A stretch of DNA of 20,220 nt from an uncultured Eubacteriales bacterium (GCA_902493345.1 CABUPM010000040.1:1-20220); one strand, 5' to 3'; positions 1 to 8,121 are shown, counted from the stretch's first letter. Made by a program: numbers and translations. Notes: a model not told the origin generated them from the sequence alone.

Positions 1-506
1 GAAGCGCTGCAGAACTTCAGCATGGTTTCCAGATCCGCCTCGCTCCACAGAGCGGTGTAGTTAGGCATCTGGTCGAGATATCCCTCCAGGGGCCTCAGGT
101 ATCCTTCCAGTCCCATGTTCTTAATTGCTGTCTCATGGTTCAGGTTCCAGAATACTTCCGGATATTCTTCACTGGCCAGCATGGTATTGATGATATCACT
201 GAACGCGCTGCTCTGGATATCATTCCACTCCAATACCACATTGAACTGCTCCTTCAGCTTGTCGTCTACCAGAGACGGACGGTCCGGTGTACGGTCCTTG
301 GAGATTTCATACAGAGCTCCCATAGTAATCGTGTCCGCGTACGGGTCAGCTGCGCTGTCTTCCTTGGAAGTCTCCGCCTGAGACGCTTCCGTCTTGGAAG
401 AATCTGCTTTGGAGGACTCTGCCTTGGAAGAATTGTCCCCGCCACCGCATGCTGCCATCGCCGTCAGCATGCAGACCGCAAGCAAAACGCTAAGAAACTT
501 TTTCAT
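1..506 (-). CDS. Solute-binding lipoprotein of sugar ABC transporter, N-terminal part
   Basis: Partial gene: 168 codons are visible and the rest lies beyond the left edge. It begins MKKFLSVLLAVCMLTAMAAC, a lipoprotein signal peptide with the lipidated Cys at residue 20, followed by a Gly/Ser/Lys/Glu-rich linker to about residue 50 and then a mature domain of the type-1 extracellular solute-binding family. The start is fixed by AAGGAG a few bases upstream of the ATG. It is the third gene of a minus-strand unit behind two LplB/LplC-type permeases, 37 bases after the second permease, so it should be their membrane-anchored sugar receptor. Its linker and mature sequence do not resemble those of the two binding proteins on the right side of the window, so it belongs to a different subgroup. 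The ligand cannot be read from the sequence; an oligosaccharide is inferred from the neighbours. Confidence 0.9.
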   Translation of the reverse strand, partial: MKKFLSVLLAVCMLTAMAACGGGDNSSKAESSKADSSKTEASQAETSKEDSAADPYADTITMGALYEISKDRTPDRPSLVDDKLKEQFNVVLEWNDIQSSAFSDIINTMLASEEYPEVFWNLNHETAIKNMGLEGYLRPLEGYLDQMPNYTALWSEADLETMLKFCSA

Positions 507-543
507 GCTACTTCTCTCCTTTTGATTGAATTTTTATGGCAGA

Positions 544-1419
544 TCAGCCTTTCAGCGAGCCGATCATAACGCCCTTAACAAAGTATTTCTGGATGAATGG
601 GTAGACTGCCATCATGGGAACCATGGAGACTACCAGGGTTGAATACTTAATACCTTCCGCAGAAATGCTGTTGATCACCTCATCCACGGTGATCTCATCC
701 GATACCTCGCTGTTGATTACGATTGAGCGGAGGATGGTCTGCAGGGGATAGGACTTGCTGTTCTTGAAATAGATCATGCCGCTGAACCAGTTGTTCCAGT
801 GTCCTACGCCGTAGAACAGCGCGATCGTCGCGATAGATGCCTTGGAAAGCGGCAGAATAATCCGCGCGAAGATCGTAAAGTCGTTAGCGCCGTCCAGCTG
901 CGCGGACTCCTCCAGCTCGGCCGGAAGTCCCATAAAGAAGGTCCGCATGATGATCAGGTTCCAGGTGGAGATCGCGCCGGGCAGAACGATCGCCCATACG
1001 GTGTTGTACAAGCCTAAGTTCTTCACGGTCAGAAAAGTCGGGATCAATCCGCCGCTGAAGAACATCGTGATCAGCACCAGCACGTTGTAGAACTTACGGA
1101 AGGTCAGGTAGGTCCGGGACAGCGGATAGGCCATCATAGTCGTCAGCAGCATATTGATGGCTGTGCCCAGCGCCGTATAATATACGGAGTTCAGGAAGCT
1201 GCGCGGCACATTGCCGGACTTGAAGATGGCGGTATAGGCGCTGACACTGAACTCCACAGGCCACAGGCCGACATCTCCCCGGCTGATCGCCGCGGCGCTG
1301 GAAAAAGAAATGGATATTACATGAATGACCGGAAGCAGTGTCAGCAGCACGACACAGATCATAACAATATGTACTACTGCCTCGAACACCTTCGCGGATA
1401 CGGAACGGTCTCTTACCAT
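544..1419 (-). CDS. Carbohydrate ABC transporter permease, LplC/YtcP type
   Basis: A 291-residue integral membrane protein of the MalG-side (CUT1) permease family. Hydrophobic segments are visible near residues 14-38, 78-100, 108-130, 140-160 and 190-210, with another near the C-terminus. The EAA loop that docks on the ATPase is present around residues 168-192 (EESAQLDGANDFTIFARI, followed by LPLS). The C-terminus (YPFIQKYFVKGVMIGSLKG) is typical of YtcP/LplC proteins and nearly matches the end of the second LplC-type permease in this window. The start has GGAGGG just upstream and lies 13 bases after the stop of the LplB-type gene, so the two are co-transcribed. No ATPase gene is nearby, as is common for this family, where a shared MsmX-type ATPase is encoded elsewhere. 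The substrate is not determined. Confidence 0.95.
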   Translation of the reverse strand: MVRDRSVSAKVFEAVVHIVMICVVLLTLLPVIHVISISFSSAAAISRGDVGLWPVEFSVSAYTAIFKSGNVPRSFLNSVYYTALGTAINMLLTTMMAYPLSRTYLTFRKFYNVLVLITMFFSGGLIPTFLTVKNLGLYNTVWAIVLPGAISTWNLIIMRTFFMGLPAELEESAQLDGANDFTIFARIILPLSKASIATIALFYGVGHWNNWFSGMIYFKNSKSYPLQTILRSIVINSEVSDEITVDEVINSISAEGIKYSTLVVSMVPMMAVYPFIQKYFVKGVMIGSLKG

Positions 1420-1432
1420 GTCTCTCCCTCCC

Positions 1433-2386
1433 TTACCACAGCGAGCTCTCGCCCAGCCGCTTGGATATCATATTGGCTGTTACCACAAAGACTACGTTGA
1501 TCAGCGAGTTAAACAGGCCCACGGCGGTGGAATAGCTGTAATCCGCGTCCTGAATACCGCGGCGGTATACATAGGTTCCAATGATATCGGATACCTCATA
1601 GGTCAGCGCGTTCTGCATCAGCAGGACCTTATCCGTGTTGCTGCTCATCATGCCGCCCATACGCATGATCAGCATGATGACGATCGTCGAACGAATACCC
1701 GGCAGCGATACGTGCCAGATCTGCTTCAGGCGGCTCGCGCCGTCGATCACTGCCGCTTCATACAATTCCTGATTAACTCCGGCCAGCGCCGCGATGTAGA
1801 TGATCGCGTCCCATCCCAGATTCTGCCATACGCCGGAGGCCACATAGATCGTCCGGAACCATTTGCTCTCTGTCATAAAGTAGATGGGAGTTCCGTCCAG
1901 CTTCTGGATGATGATGTTGACAATACCGCCATTGGGGGACAATACCATGAACAGGATACCGACGATGGAAACCGTTGAGATGAAATGCGGCAGATAGCTG
2001 ACCGTCTGCACAAACTTCTTATACCGGAGATTCCGGACTTCATTCAGCAGAATCGCAAAGATGATCGGCATCGGGAATCCGAAGATCAGGTTGTAGAGGT
2101 TCAAGAGGATCGTATTGACGATGATCCTTCCGCAGTGCATGTATCGGAAGAACTCCAGGAAGTGCTTGAACCCGACCCAGGGACTGCCCAGAATCCCCGC
2201 GCGGATCTTATAATCCTTGAAGGCGATGATTACGCCGTACATGGGGACATAATGGAAGATAATATAGTAGATCAATCCCGGCAGCAGAAGAAGCTGCAGA
2301 TACTTGGTCCGGTTCAGACTCTTCAGCAGATTCCCCCACGCACTCTTTTTACGCTTGGGCGGCGTCGCTACAGTTACATTGGCCAT
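1433..2386 (-). CDS. Carbohydrate ABC transporter permease, LplB type
   Basis: A 317-residue permease of the MalF-side (CUT1) family. A short basic cytoplasmic N-terminus precedes the hydrophobic segment LQLLLLPGLIYYIIFHYVP (about residues 31-50), followed by the family signature FKDYKIRAGILGSPWVGFKHF. The EAA loop is around residues 211-233 (EAAVIDGASRLKQIWHVSLP). It ends YSTAVGLFNSLINVVFVVTANMISKRLGESSLW, as usual for LplB. The ATG is preceded by AAGGTGAT. It is the first intact gene of the left minus-strand operon and pairs with the LplC-type gene 13 bases downstream. It is clearly paralogous to the LplB-type permease at 13101-14021. The leader in front of it carries remnants of a binding-protein gene (2420-2577), which suggests that the original order was binding protein, LplB, LplC, as on the right side. 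Confidence 0.95.
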   Translation of the reverse strand: MANVTVATPPKRKKSAWGNLLKSLNRTKYLQLLLLPGLIYYIIFHYVPMYGVIIAFKDYKIRAGILGSPWVGFKHFLEFFRYMHCGRIIVNTILLNLYNLIFGFPMPIIFAILLNEVRNLRYKKFVQTVSYLPHFISTVSIVGILFMVLSPNGGIVNIIIQKLDGTPIYFMTESKWFRTIYVASGVWQNLGWDAIIYIAALAGVNQELYEAAVIDGASRLKQIWHVSLPGIRSTIVIMLIMRMGGMMSSNTDKVLLMQNALTYEVSDIIGTYVYRRGIQDADYSYSTAVGLFNSLINVVFVVTANMISKRLGESSLW

Positions 2387-2419
2387 CGTATCACCTTTTT
2401 CCTTTCTGAGACGTTTTTG

Positions 2420-2577
2420 TTAACGGGCGCGATAGCGGTCATAAGCAGTTTGCTTGGCAGCCAATACATCGGCGATGCCAAGGCGTTCCATATTATATTA
2501 AATAGAAAGCATGATGCATGCGCCGTCCGGGTCGGGAGAAATCGGATAGGCAAAGGCAGAGAGAGCAGCAGTGTCAT
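2420..2577 (-). pseudogene. Remnant of a deleted solute-binding-protein gene in the permease leader
   Basis: Read on the minus strand, 2575 down to 2501 gives DTAALSAFAYPISPDPDGA and then CIMLSI. This matches the start of the mature region of the intact binding protein at 9378-11066 (DFTYPVTPGPDGA, FVTLSI). After an in-frame TAA (2498-2500) the same frame continues at 2491-2420 as MERLGIADVLAAKQTAYDRY + RAR + stop. This is almost the exact C-terminus of the same protein (MESLGIADVLAAKQAAYDRY + RAR); by hand count the DNA agrees at 60 of 72 bases, mostly differing at third positions. The signal-peptide region and some 450 central codons are missing. I see this as a third paralogue reduced by deletions to two joined fragments. 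It lies between the promoter and the LplB-type gene, so it is transcribed as leader RNA. Confidence 0.85.
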
Positions 2578-2616
2578 GATAGCCCCCTTATTTTATTCGT
2601 GTGTAATTATGCGGGT

Positions 2617-2645
2617 ATAGTACCAGCAGATATTGTAAAAGTCAA
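2617..2645 (-). promoter_or_regulatory. Promoter of the left permease operon
   Basis: Read on the minus strand: TTGACT (2640-2645), a 17-base spacer, then TACTAT (2617-2622). This is a good sigma-A type promoter. It implies a leader of over 200 nt, containing the binding-protein remnant, before the LplB-type start codon. It diverges from the enzyme-operon promoter at 2811-2839. Confidence 0.65.
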
Positions 2646-2810
2646 ATAATTATAAAAAAATGAGATCTTTTTGCTGTTATGAAATAACTGGAATGGATTT
2701 TTTTGTACAAATTGACAGAAGGTATACGTGGCGAGTCGAAAAAATGGTCAAAGGGATCGTCAAAAAGACGGATGGATTACTAAAAGACAAAAAAGAATTT
2801 TTAAAACCGC
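2646..2810. promoter_or_regulatory. Divergent intergenic region with small palindromes
   Basis: A spacer of about 165 bases separates the -35 regions of the two divergent promoters and should hold any shared operator. It contains TTTGTACAAA, a perfect 10-base palindrome at 2702-2711 touching a TTGACA (2712-2717) that has no good -10 partner. It also contains GTTAT-GAA-ATAAC (about 2676-2688) and CGTC-AAAAA-GACG. Any of these could be a regulator site, but none matches an operator that I recognise, and no regulator gene is in the window. The reading frame of the downstream enzyme is open back to 2660, but the strong ribosome binding site and TATAAT argue that this stretch is not translated. 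Confidence 0.3.
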
Positions 2811-2839
2811 TTTTCAGGATCCTGAGAATGATGTATAAT
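2811..2839 (+). promoter_or_regulatory. Promoter of the central enzyme operon
   Basis: TTTTCA (2811-2816), a 17-base spacer and a perfect TATAAT (2834-2839) lie about 37 bases upstream of the start codon at 2876. The -35 is weak (4 of 6 bases), which would fit an activator-dependent or regulated promoter. The position supports the start at 2876 over the longer open frame beginning at 2660. Confidence 0.55.
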
Positions 2840-2875
2840 GGGAAAAGGCTCGTAGAAAAAAGGAGAGTTAAGGAA

Positions 2876-4231
2876 ATGGAAAAGACTTGCAAGAAGCCCT
2901 GGGAGTACGGACCACTGGCCGCGGCTAAGGGCAAGCCCTATCTCGTAACCGGAGATCAGCCGTTTTTCTGGCTGGGGGACACAGCATGGCTGTTATTTCA
3001 CGTTCTGAAGAAGGAAGAGGTCGAGGTATATCTGCGCAACCGTGCGGAAAAAGGCTATAATGTGATTCAGGCGACGCTGTTTCATTTTGCGCCTTGTGAA
3101 AATGCCTATGGGGCCAGAGGCTTTCTGGAAGAGGATGTGACCAAACCGAACCTGGAGGGTGAGTTTACCTACTGGGATATGGTGGATTATGTGGTTAAGA
3201 CAGCCGAAAAGTACGGCCTGTACATGGCGATGCTGCCGCATTGGGGCGGGATTGTCAAGAGTGGGTGGACGGATCCGGAGAAGGTCAAGCTCTATGCGGC
3301 ATTCCTGGCAGAACGGTATAAGGATGCGCCGAATGTGATCTGGATTACCGGCGGAGATACCCGAGGCAATGAAGCGTTTGAATATTGGAACAATATGGGA
3401 TCTACGCTGAAGAAGCTGAATCCGGACAAGCTGGTTTGCTTCCATCCGTTTGGACGGACCACCTCGATCGATTATTTCCCGGATGCCGATTGGCTGGACA
3501 TGCATATGTTCCAGTCAGGACACCGCCGCTATGATCAGACCAAGCTGAAGGCTTGGGATGATAATGATCAGGATGACTACAGCTTCGGTGAGGACAACTG
3601 GAAATATGTAGAGAGGGTACACCGGATGACGGCGCAGCGCCCGGAAGGGCCGATGCCAGTATTGGATGCGGAGCCCTCATATGAGAATATTCCGCAGGGA
3701 CTGCACGGAGGTGCCGAACCCATGTGGAGGGATCAGGATGTACGGCGATATGCCTACTGGTCGGTGTTGGCAGGAGCCTGCGGCTTTACCTATGGACATA
3801 ACGCGATTATGCAGATGTGGCATACAAGGGATAAAGCGGGCAATTACAACTGCTGGGAAAAGTGGAGCGAAGCGATTCATCATCCGGGTTCAGACAGCAT
3901 GAAGCATCTGACGGAGCTGATGAACAGCGTGGACTTTATCCATGGACATCCGGCGCAGGAGCTTTTGGCCGATGAGCCGGGAGAAAAGTATGATCGGATC
4001 AGCGTATTCGCCGGGCCGGACTACCTGTTGGCCTACAGCTACACCGGTCGGAAGATTCAACTGAAGAAAGACGCGCTTGACGGAGAAGCGGAAGCGTATT
4101 GGATGAATCCGCTGACTGGCGTGATGAGTTATGCGGGCGTGACGGACTTCGCGGAAGACCGAGAATTTGTAACACCGTCCAAGGAGTATATGCCGAACCG
4201 GGACTGGGTCCTGGTACTAAGGAGAAAATGA
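2876..4231 (+). CDS. Apiosidase-like glycoside hydrolase (DUF4038 family)
   Basis: A 451-residue cytoplasmic enzyme with no signal peptide. The N-terminal stretch KPYLVTGDQPFFWLGDTAWL (residues 20-39), followed by LKKEEVEVYLRNRAEKGYNVIQ, is the hallmark of the DUF4038/apiosidase-like TIM-barrel family related to GH140. Likely catalytic acids are Asp161 in WITGGDTRGNE and Glu266 in PVLDAEPSYE; these are inferred from motif position, not proven. The last 80 residues look like the small beta domain that follows the barrel in this family. The frame is open upstream to 2660, but this start is preferred: AGGAG lies 10 bases upstream, a TATAAT lies at 2834, and the family sequence starts soon after. 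It is the first gene of a five-gene operon, and its stop overlaps the ATGA of the next gene. GH140 members remove apiose from rhamnogalacturonan-II side chains; the substrate here is open. Confidence 0.85.
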   Translation: MEKTCKKPWEYGPLAAAKGKPYLVTGDQPFFWLGDTAWLLFHVLKKEEVEVYLRNRAEKGYNVIQATLFHFAPCENAYGARGFLEEDVTKPNLEGEFTYWDMVDYVVKTAEKYGLYMAMLPHWGGIVKSGWTDPEKVKLYAAFLAERYKDAPNVIWITGGDTRGNEAFEYWNNMGSTLKKLNPDKLVCFHPFGRTTSIDYFPDADWLDMHMFQSGHRRYDQTKLKAWDDNDQDDYSFGEDNWKYVERVHRMTAQRPEGPMPVLDAEPSYENIPQGLHGGAEPMWRDQDVRRYAYWSVLAGACGFTYGHNAIMQMWHTRDKAGNYNCWEKWSEAIHHPGSDSMKHLTELMNSVDFIHGHPAQELLADEPGEKYDRISVFAGPDYLLAYSYTGRKIQLKKDALDGEAEAYWMNPLTGVMSYAGVTDFAEDREFVTPSKEYMPNRDWVLVLRRK

Positions 4232-5229
4232 TGCAGACACAGGAGATTATTTTGCCCGGAGCATATCTGGGATATATGCTGGAGGTCTGGGATAAGGAGA
4301 GAGAAGGCGTTCGGCTGGATTTCCCGGCGGAAAACGGTGTATACCGTGTGGAGCTGACACTGGGCGGCGCACAGGGTGCGGATGTAGCGCAAGTGCTGGC
4401 ATTTCCGGGAAGACGGATGCTGCCGCAGATTCATCTGGAGCCGGGACAGCAGCAGACCTATAGTTTCGCTCTGGACGTAAGATTTTCCAGAATTCAGCTG
4501 TTGGTAGAGGGTGCCAATCCCGCGGTGCTGAATTTCCGGATGCAGCGGGCCGATGAGATACCGACCGTTTTCCTGTTAGGAGATTCCACGGTTTGCGATC
4601 AGGAGCAAAGTCCTTATCATGCAGGATGGGGCGAATTGCTGACGGTACTGTTTGATGAGAATGTCAATATATCCAATCACGCCCGCTGCGGCTATTCCAC
4701 GCAGTCCTTCATTCGGGAACAGCTGTTTTTGCCGATCATGAAGCGGCTCAAGCCGGGCGATGTGATGATGATGCAATTTGCGCATAATGACCAGAAGGAC
4801 AAGACGGACCGGTACGCGCCGGCCTATGGAGCCTTTACGGATACGTTGCGGTATTTTATCAAGATCGCGCGTCAGGCGGGAGCGACACCGGTACTGGTGA
4901 CCTCGCAGCCGCGCCGCCATTTTGATGAAAATGGGCATATCCGGCACACACTGGGGGATTATCCAGACGCCATGCGTAAGCTGGCGGCGGAGGACCATGT
5001 GGCGCTGATCGACTTGAACCGTAAGGCGACAGCGATGCTGGAAGCTTACGGAGACGAAGAGAGTAAAAAACTCTTTGCTTATGTTGCTCCCGGAGTAACG
5101 GATATTTTCCCGGAGGGCAATGTGGATGACACGCATTTTAGCTACGACGGCGCGCTGAAGATGGCGGGCCTCGTGCTTGAGGGCATGCAGGAGCTTGGGC
5201 TTCCTGTATGCGAACATATCAGAAAATAA
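4231..5229 (+). CDS. SGNH hydrolase, rhamnogalacturonan acetylesterase-like (CE12)
   Basis: A 332-residue esterase. An N-terminal beta domain of about 110 residues precedes the SGNH domain. Block I is FLLGDSTV with nucleophile Ser119, block II is ARCGYST with Gly154, block III is FAHNDQKDK with Asn186, and block V is DDTHFSYDGA with Asp299 and His302. HND in block III and the late DDTHF are characteristic of CE12 enzymes such as YesT/RhgT, which remove acetyl groups from rhamnogalacturonan fragments. No signal peptide is seen, so it should act in the cytoplasm on imported oligosaccharides. Two adjacent ATGs are possible: 4228 overlaps the upstream stop as ATGA, while 4231 has the better 6-base spacing from AAGGAG, and I chose the latter. 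Coupled translation with the upstream hydrolase is likely. Confidence 0.85.
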   Translation: MQTQEIILPGAYLGYMLEVWDKEREGVRLDFPAENGVYRVELTLGGAQGADVAQVLAFPGRRMLPQIHLEPGQQQTYSFALDVRFSRIQLLVEGANPAVLNFRMQRADEIPTVFLLGDSTVCDQEQSPYHAGWGELLTVLFDENVNISNHARCGYSTQSFIREQLFLPIMKRLKPGDVMMMQFAHNDQKDKTDRYAPAYGAFTDTLRYFIKIARQAGATPVLVTSQPRRHFDENGHIRHTLGDYPDAMRKLAAEDHVALIDLNRKATAMLEAYGDEESKKLFAYVAPGVTDIFPEGNVDDTHFSYDGALKMAGLVLEGMQELGLPVCEHIRK

Positions 5230-5246
5230 AAGGGGGACACACAACA

Positions 5247-6812
5247 ATGAAACAGACAGAAAAGTATCTGGCGCTGGCGGCGCCGCAGTATCGGGCACAG
5301 TATGACAGCTGGAAGGCAGGCCTCAGCGAGGACTGGGCAGGCCAGCAGGCAGCATTTTTACGGGAGACCAAGGAGTATCTCTATAAGGAACTCGACAAGG
5401 ATCCGCTGGCTAATGTGGATTCTCATGAGGCGGGCGGTCAGTTCCGTATCGCGATTCCGTATCAGACCGTGCGTAGCGATGAGGCGGTAGCGGAGTACAT
5501 GAAGAAGATGGTAGAGACCCGTAAGGCCTATACCGATGACAATCAGTATCATGGCTATGTGGACTGCCATGAAGTGCATCACGAGATCGAGACTTATATC
5601 TATTTCCAGAACGCGCTGTATTATTACAATCTGCCGGGCGCTGAGACAGCCAAGCAGGACATCGTGGATGTAGCGCATCATACTGGAAACTGGGAGAAGG
5701 GTGTACCGGACTGGTATAACTGGGAGAAGCATGAGTTTGTCAGCAACTGGCTGGGAACCAAGGCTGTCCGCAATTATCCTCCGTACGACTATCAGGAGGG
5801 TAACCACTTCCGTTTTATCGACGAAGCGATCTGTGCTTATAACATAACGGGTGAGCAGAAGTATCTGGATCTGGTACAGGATTACTGCGATCACTGGTGC
5901 GATCATATCGAGAAGTGCCAGGCAGCAGGCGGCCCGATCCCCTGTTCCATTCTGCCGGAAGCAGCACAGGCTAAGGAGATGAGCCGTGCCGGAGTATTTG
6001 AGGGCAGCCAGTATACGATTTTTTATTCGACTGTATCCGACAATACAATGTATGATATCGTAAGCGCACTTATGGATGCGTATCGTCTGACCAAGAAGGA
6101 GCGGTATCTGCGCGCGGCGGAGATGATGATGGAGCAGTTCTGGGTCAATGGTAAGGACGGACGTCCGGCAATCCGCTTCAAGGACGGCGCCTGGGAAGTA
6201 CAGGATGGCAAGGGCGGTCCGGGAGAGACTCCGTCAGACTATGTAGGAGACTGCACATATCTTGCAAGACTGGCACTGCGTTATCACGCTCTGACCGGTG
6301 AGGCAAAGTATAAGGACCGTATACTTGCGTGGGCACACACTCTGGATGAGGAGAACAATAAGGGCGATCAGGTTATGGCCAATGTACTGGTTGCTGCTCA
6401 TTTCTATGACGGAGATCCCAAGTGGCTGGAGCGCGCCTATGCGGAGCTGCTGAGAATGGGTGCTGTGTGCGAGGACAACGATGAGTTCCATCAGTGCGCA
6501 TGGAGCGCCACCAGACAGGGCGGAAGATTCCTGATGATGTATGGCTTTGAGCCGATGACCGGCGCAAGTGAGTGGGCGACCCGCGGAGGTATGCCGGAGA
6601 ACCTGCTGCGTCATGTGACGGACGGCGTGACCCGCCTGCCGGAGGGTATCAGCTTCCGCGTATGGTGGAAAGAAGGTACGACATACGAGTATGAAGCTGT
6701 CAATCTGGGCGATGAAGCCAAGACTTGGAAGCTGGAGCGCTGGAACGGCGGAGAGCTGGCCGAGCTTACGGTTCCTGCACATGAGAGCCTGAAGGGCAGC
6801 GTAACACTGTAA
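5247..6812 (+). CDS. Predicted alpha/alpha-toroid protein of unassigned family
   Basis: A 521-residue protein whose family I do not recognise. It has no signal peptide or membrane segment. Repeated helix-hairpin motifs of the kind AYxxTGExKYL occur at about 197-207, 279-288 and 346-355, with aromatic-rich pairs between them (HEVHHEIETYIYFQNALYYY at 108-127; NHFRFIDEAICAY at 186-198). This suggests a six-hairpin or similar helical toroid, as in many glycosidases, epimerases and polysaccharide lyases. The last 70 residues look like a small beta domain. Conserved-looking His, Glu and Asp residues (CHEVHHE, GNHFRFIDE, SDNTMYD) could form an active site, but I cannot assign catalysis. AGGGGG sits 10 bases before the ATG, and the gene starts 17 bases after the esterase stop. 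Third in the operon, it is probably a cytoplasmic glycoside-processing enzyme by context only. Confidence 0.8.
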   Translation: MKQTEKYLALAAPQYRAQYDSWKAGLSEDWAGQQAAFLRETKEYLYKELDKDPLANVDSHEAGGQFRIAIPYQTVRSDEAVAEYMKKMVETRKAYTDDNQYHGYVDCHEVHHEIETYIYFQNALYYYNLPGAETAKQDIVDVAHHTGNWEKGVPDWYNWEKHEFVSNWLGTKAVRNYPPYDYQEGNHFRFIDEAICAYNITGEQKYLDLVQDYCDHWCDHIEKCQAAGGPIPCSILPEAAQAKEMSRAGVFEGSQYTIFYSTVSDNTMYDIVSALMDAYRLTKKERYLRAAEMMMEQFWVNGKDGRPAIRFKDGAWEVQDGKGGPGETPSDYVGDCTYLARLALRYHALTGEAKYKDRILAWAHTLDEENNKGDQVMANVLVAAHFYDGDPKWLERAYAELLRMGAVCEDNDEFHQCAWSATRQGGRFLMMYGFEPMTGASEWATRGGMPENLLRHVTDGVTRLPEGISFRVWWKEGTTYEYEAVNLGDEAKTWKLERWNGGELAELTVPAHESLKGSVTL

Positions 6813-6838
6813 TATTAAGATAGGAAAAGGACGGAACT

Positions 6839-8110
6839 ATGGATTCGTTTGTGGTTTTGGGAGATATCTGCTATAGTAAGGATCCGCAGGATCTCTATAC
6901 CGGGCAAGATCAATATCTGGTGTGCGTAGACGGCAAGGTAGAAGGCGTCTACGCACAGCTGCCAGAGCAGTACCGTGCGTTAAAGCTTTATGATTATCGA
7001 GGAAAGCTCGTAATTCCGGGTTTGATCGATCTGCACATCCACGCCCCCCAGTATGCGTTTCGGGGGACGGGGATGGATCTGGAATTGTTGGACTGGCTGA
7101 ATCAGCGGACATTTCCGGAGGAGAGCCGCTACGAGGATCTGGAGTATGCGCGCAGGGCATATGAGATTTTTGCGGAGGAGCTGAAGAATGGAGCGACTAC
7201 CCGAGCATGCGTGTTTGGAACACTGCATGTACCGGCGACGGAACTCCTGATGGATCTTCTGGAAGAGACAGGGCTTAAGACCTTTGTCGGAAAAGTCAAT
7301 ATGGACCGGAACTGCCCGACATATCTGACGGAAAAGAGCGCGGAGGAGTCGGCGGAGAACACCCGGCGGTGGATTGAAGATTGCCGGGGAAAGTATCACA
7401 ATACGCAGCCGATTCTGACGCCGCGGTTTACACCGAGCTGTACAGACGGTTTGATGTTCCGTTTAGGAGAATTGCAGCGGGAGTATAATTTGCCGGTGCA
7501 GTCCCATTTGTCGGAGAACCTCAGCGAGATCGCCTGGGTAAGAGAGCTGTGCCCGGAGAGTTCCTGCTATGGGGATTGTTATGACCAGTTCGGGCTGTTC
7601 GGAGGCGCGGTGCCGACCATCATGGCGCACTGTGTGTATTCGGATGAAACAGAGCGGAAGCTGTTGAAGGAGCGCGGCGTGTTTATCGCGCATTGTCCGG
7701 AATCCAATGCCAATCTGTCCTCCGGTATTGCGCCGATCCGGCAGTATCTGCAGGAAGGACAGCGGATCGGACTGGGAAGCGATGTAGCCGGCGGCTCGGA
7801 TGAGTCCATGTTCCGTGCGATGGCGGAGGCGATAAAGGTATCCAAACTCCGCTGGAGATTGATGGATCAGAAGGATACTCCGCTGAGCGCGGCGGAAGCA
7901 TTCTATATGGCAACCCGCGGCGGCGGCGCCTTCTGGGGCTGGGTTGGAAGCTTCGAGGCAGGCTATGAAGCGGACATCCTGGTGGTGGACGATGCCTTGT
8001 CGGCGCATCCGCAGGAGCTGTCCATTGCGGAACGTCTGGAGCGGATGATTTATCTGGCCGAAAAGCGCCATATCCTGCATAAGGCGGTTGCTGGAAACTG
8101 GGTGAAATAG
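6839..8110 (+). CDS. guaD: Guanine deaminase family amidohydrolase
   Basis: A 423-residue metal-dependent amidohydrolase. It carries the guanine deaminase signature PGLIDLHIHAPQYAFRGTGM, followed by DLELLDWLNQRTFPEE. Visible metal and active-site positions are His66 and His68 (HIH), His223 and Glu226 (SHLSEN), His264 (IMAHCVY) and Asp315 (GLGSDVAGG). TPRFTPSCTD and HCPESNANLSSG are also typical. Guanine deaminase converts guanine to xanthine and ammonia in the cytoplasm. The full set of residues argues for an active enzyme. The context is odd: the gene sits between a putative glycan-processing protein and a YiaK-like reductase, 26 bases after one and 11 before the other, with no other purine gene around. 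A related hydrolytic deaminase or lactonase-type activity on a sugar-linked substrate cannot be excluded. Confidence 0.88.
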   Translation: MDSFVVLGDICYSKDPQDLYTGQDQYLVCVDGKVEGVYAQLPEQYRALKLYDYRGKLVIPGLIDLHIHAPQYAFRGTGMDLELLDWLNQRTFPEESRYEDLEYARRAYEIFAEELKNGATTRACVFGTLHVPATELLMDLLEETGLKTFVGKVNMDRNCPTYLTEKSAEESAENTRRWIEDCRGKYHNTQPILTPRFTPSCTDGLMFRLGELQREYNLPVQSHLSENLSEIAWVRELCPESSCYGDCYDQFGLFGGAVPTIMAHCVYSDETERKLLKERGVFIAHCPESNANLSSGIAPIRQYLQEGQRIGLGSDVAGGSDESMFRAMAEAIKVSKLRWRLMDQKDTPLSAAEAFYMATRGGGAFWGWVGSFEAGYEADILVVDDALSAHPQELSIAERLERMIYLAEKRHILHKAVAGNWVK

Positions 8111-8121
8111 GGAGGTGCTGT

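Noticed and set aside
2374..2577. 67-codon minus-strand frame with GGGGG upstream, overlapping the LplB-type start
   Set aside because: The position suggested a translationally coupled leader peptide. The sequence is better explained as an out-of-frame reading of the binding-protein remnant, and the protein has no recognisable features. A coupling role is not excluded.
2660..2875. Upstream extension of the DUF4038 enzyme by 72 residues
   Set aside because: The extension is Lys/Arg-rich without family similarity, contains the TATAAT at 2834-2839 and lacks a ribosome binding site at 2660, whereas AGGAG precedes 2876.
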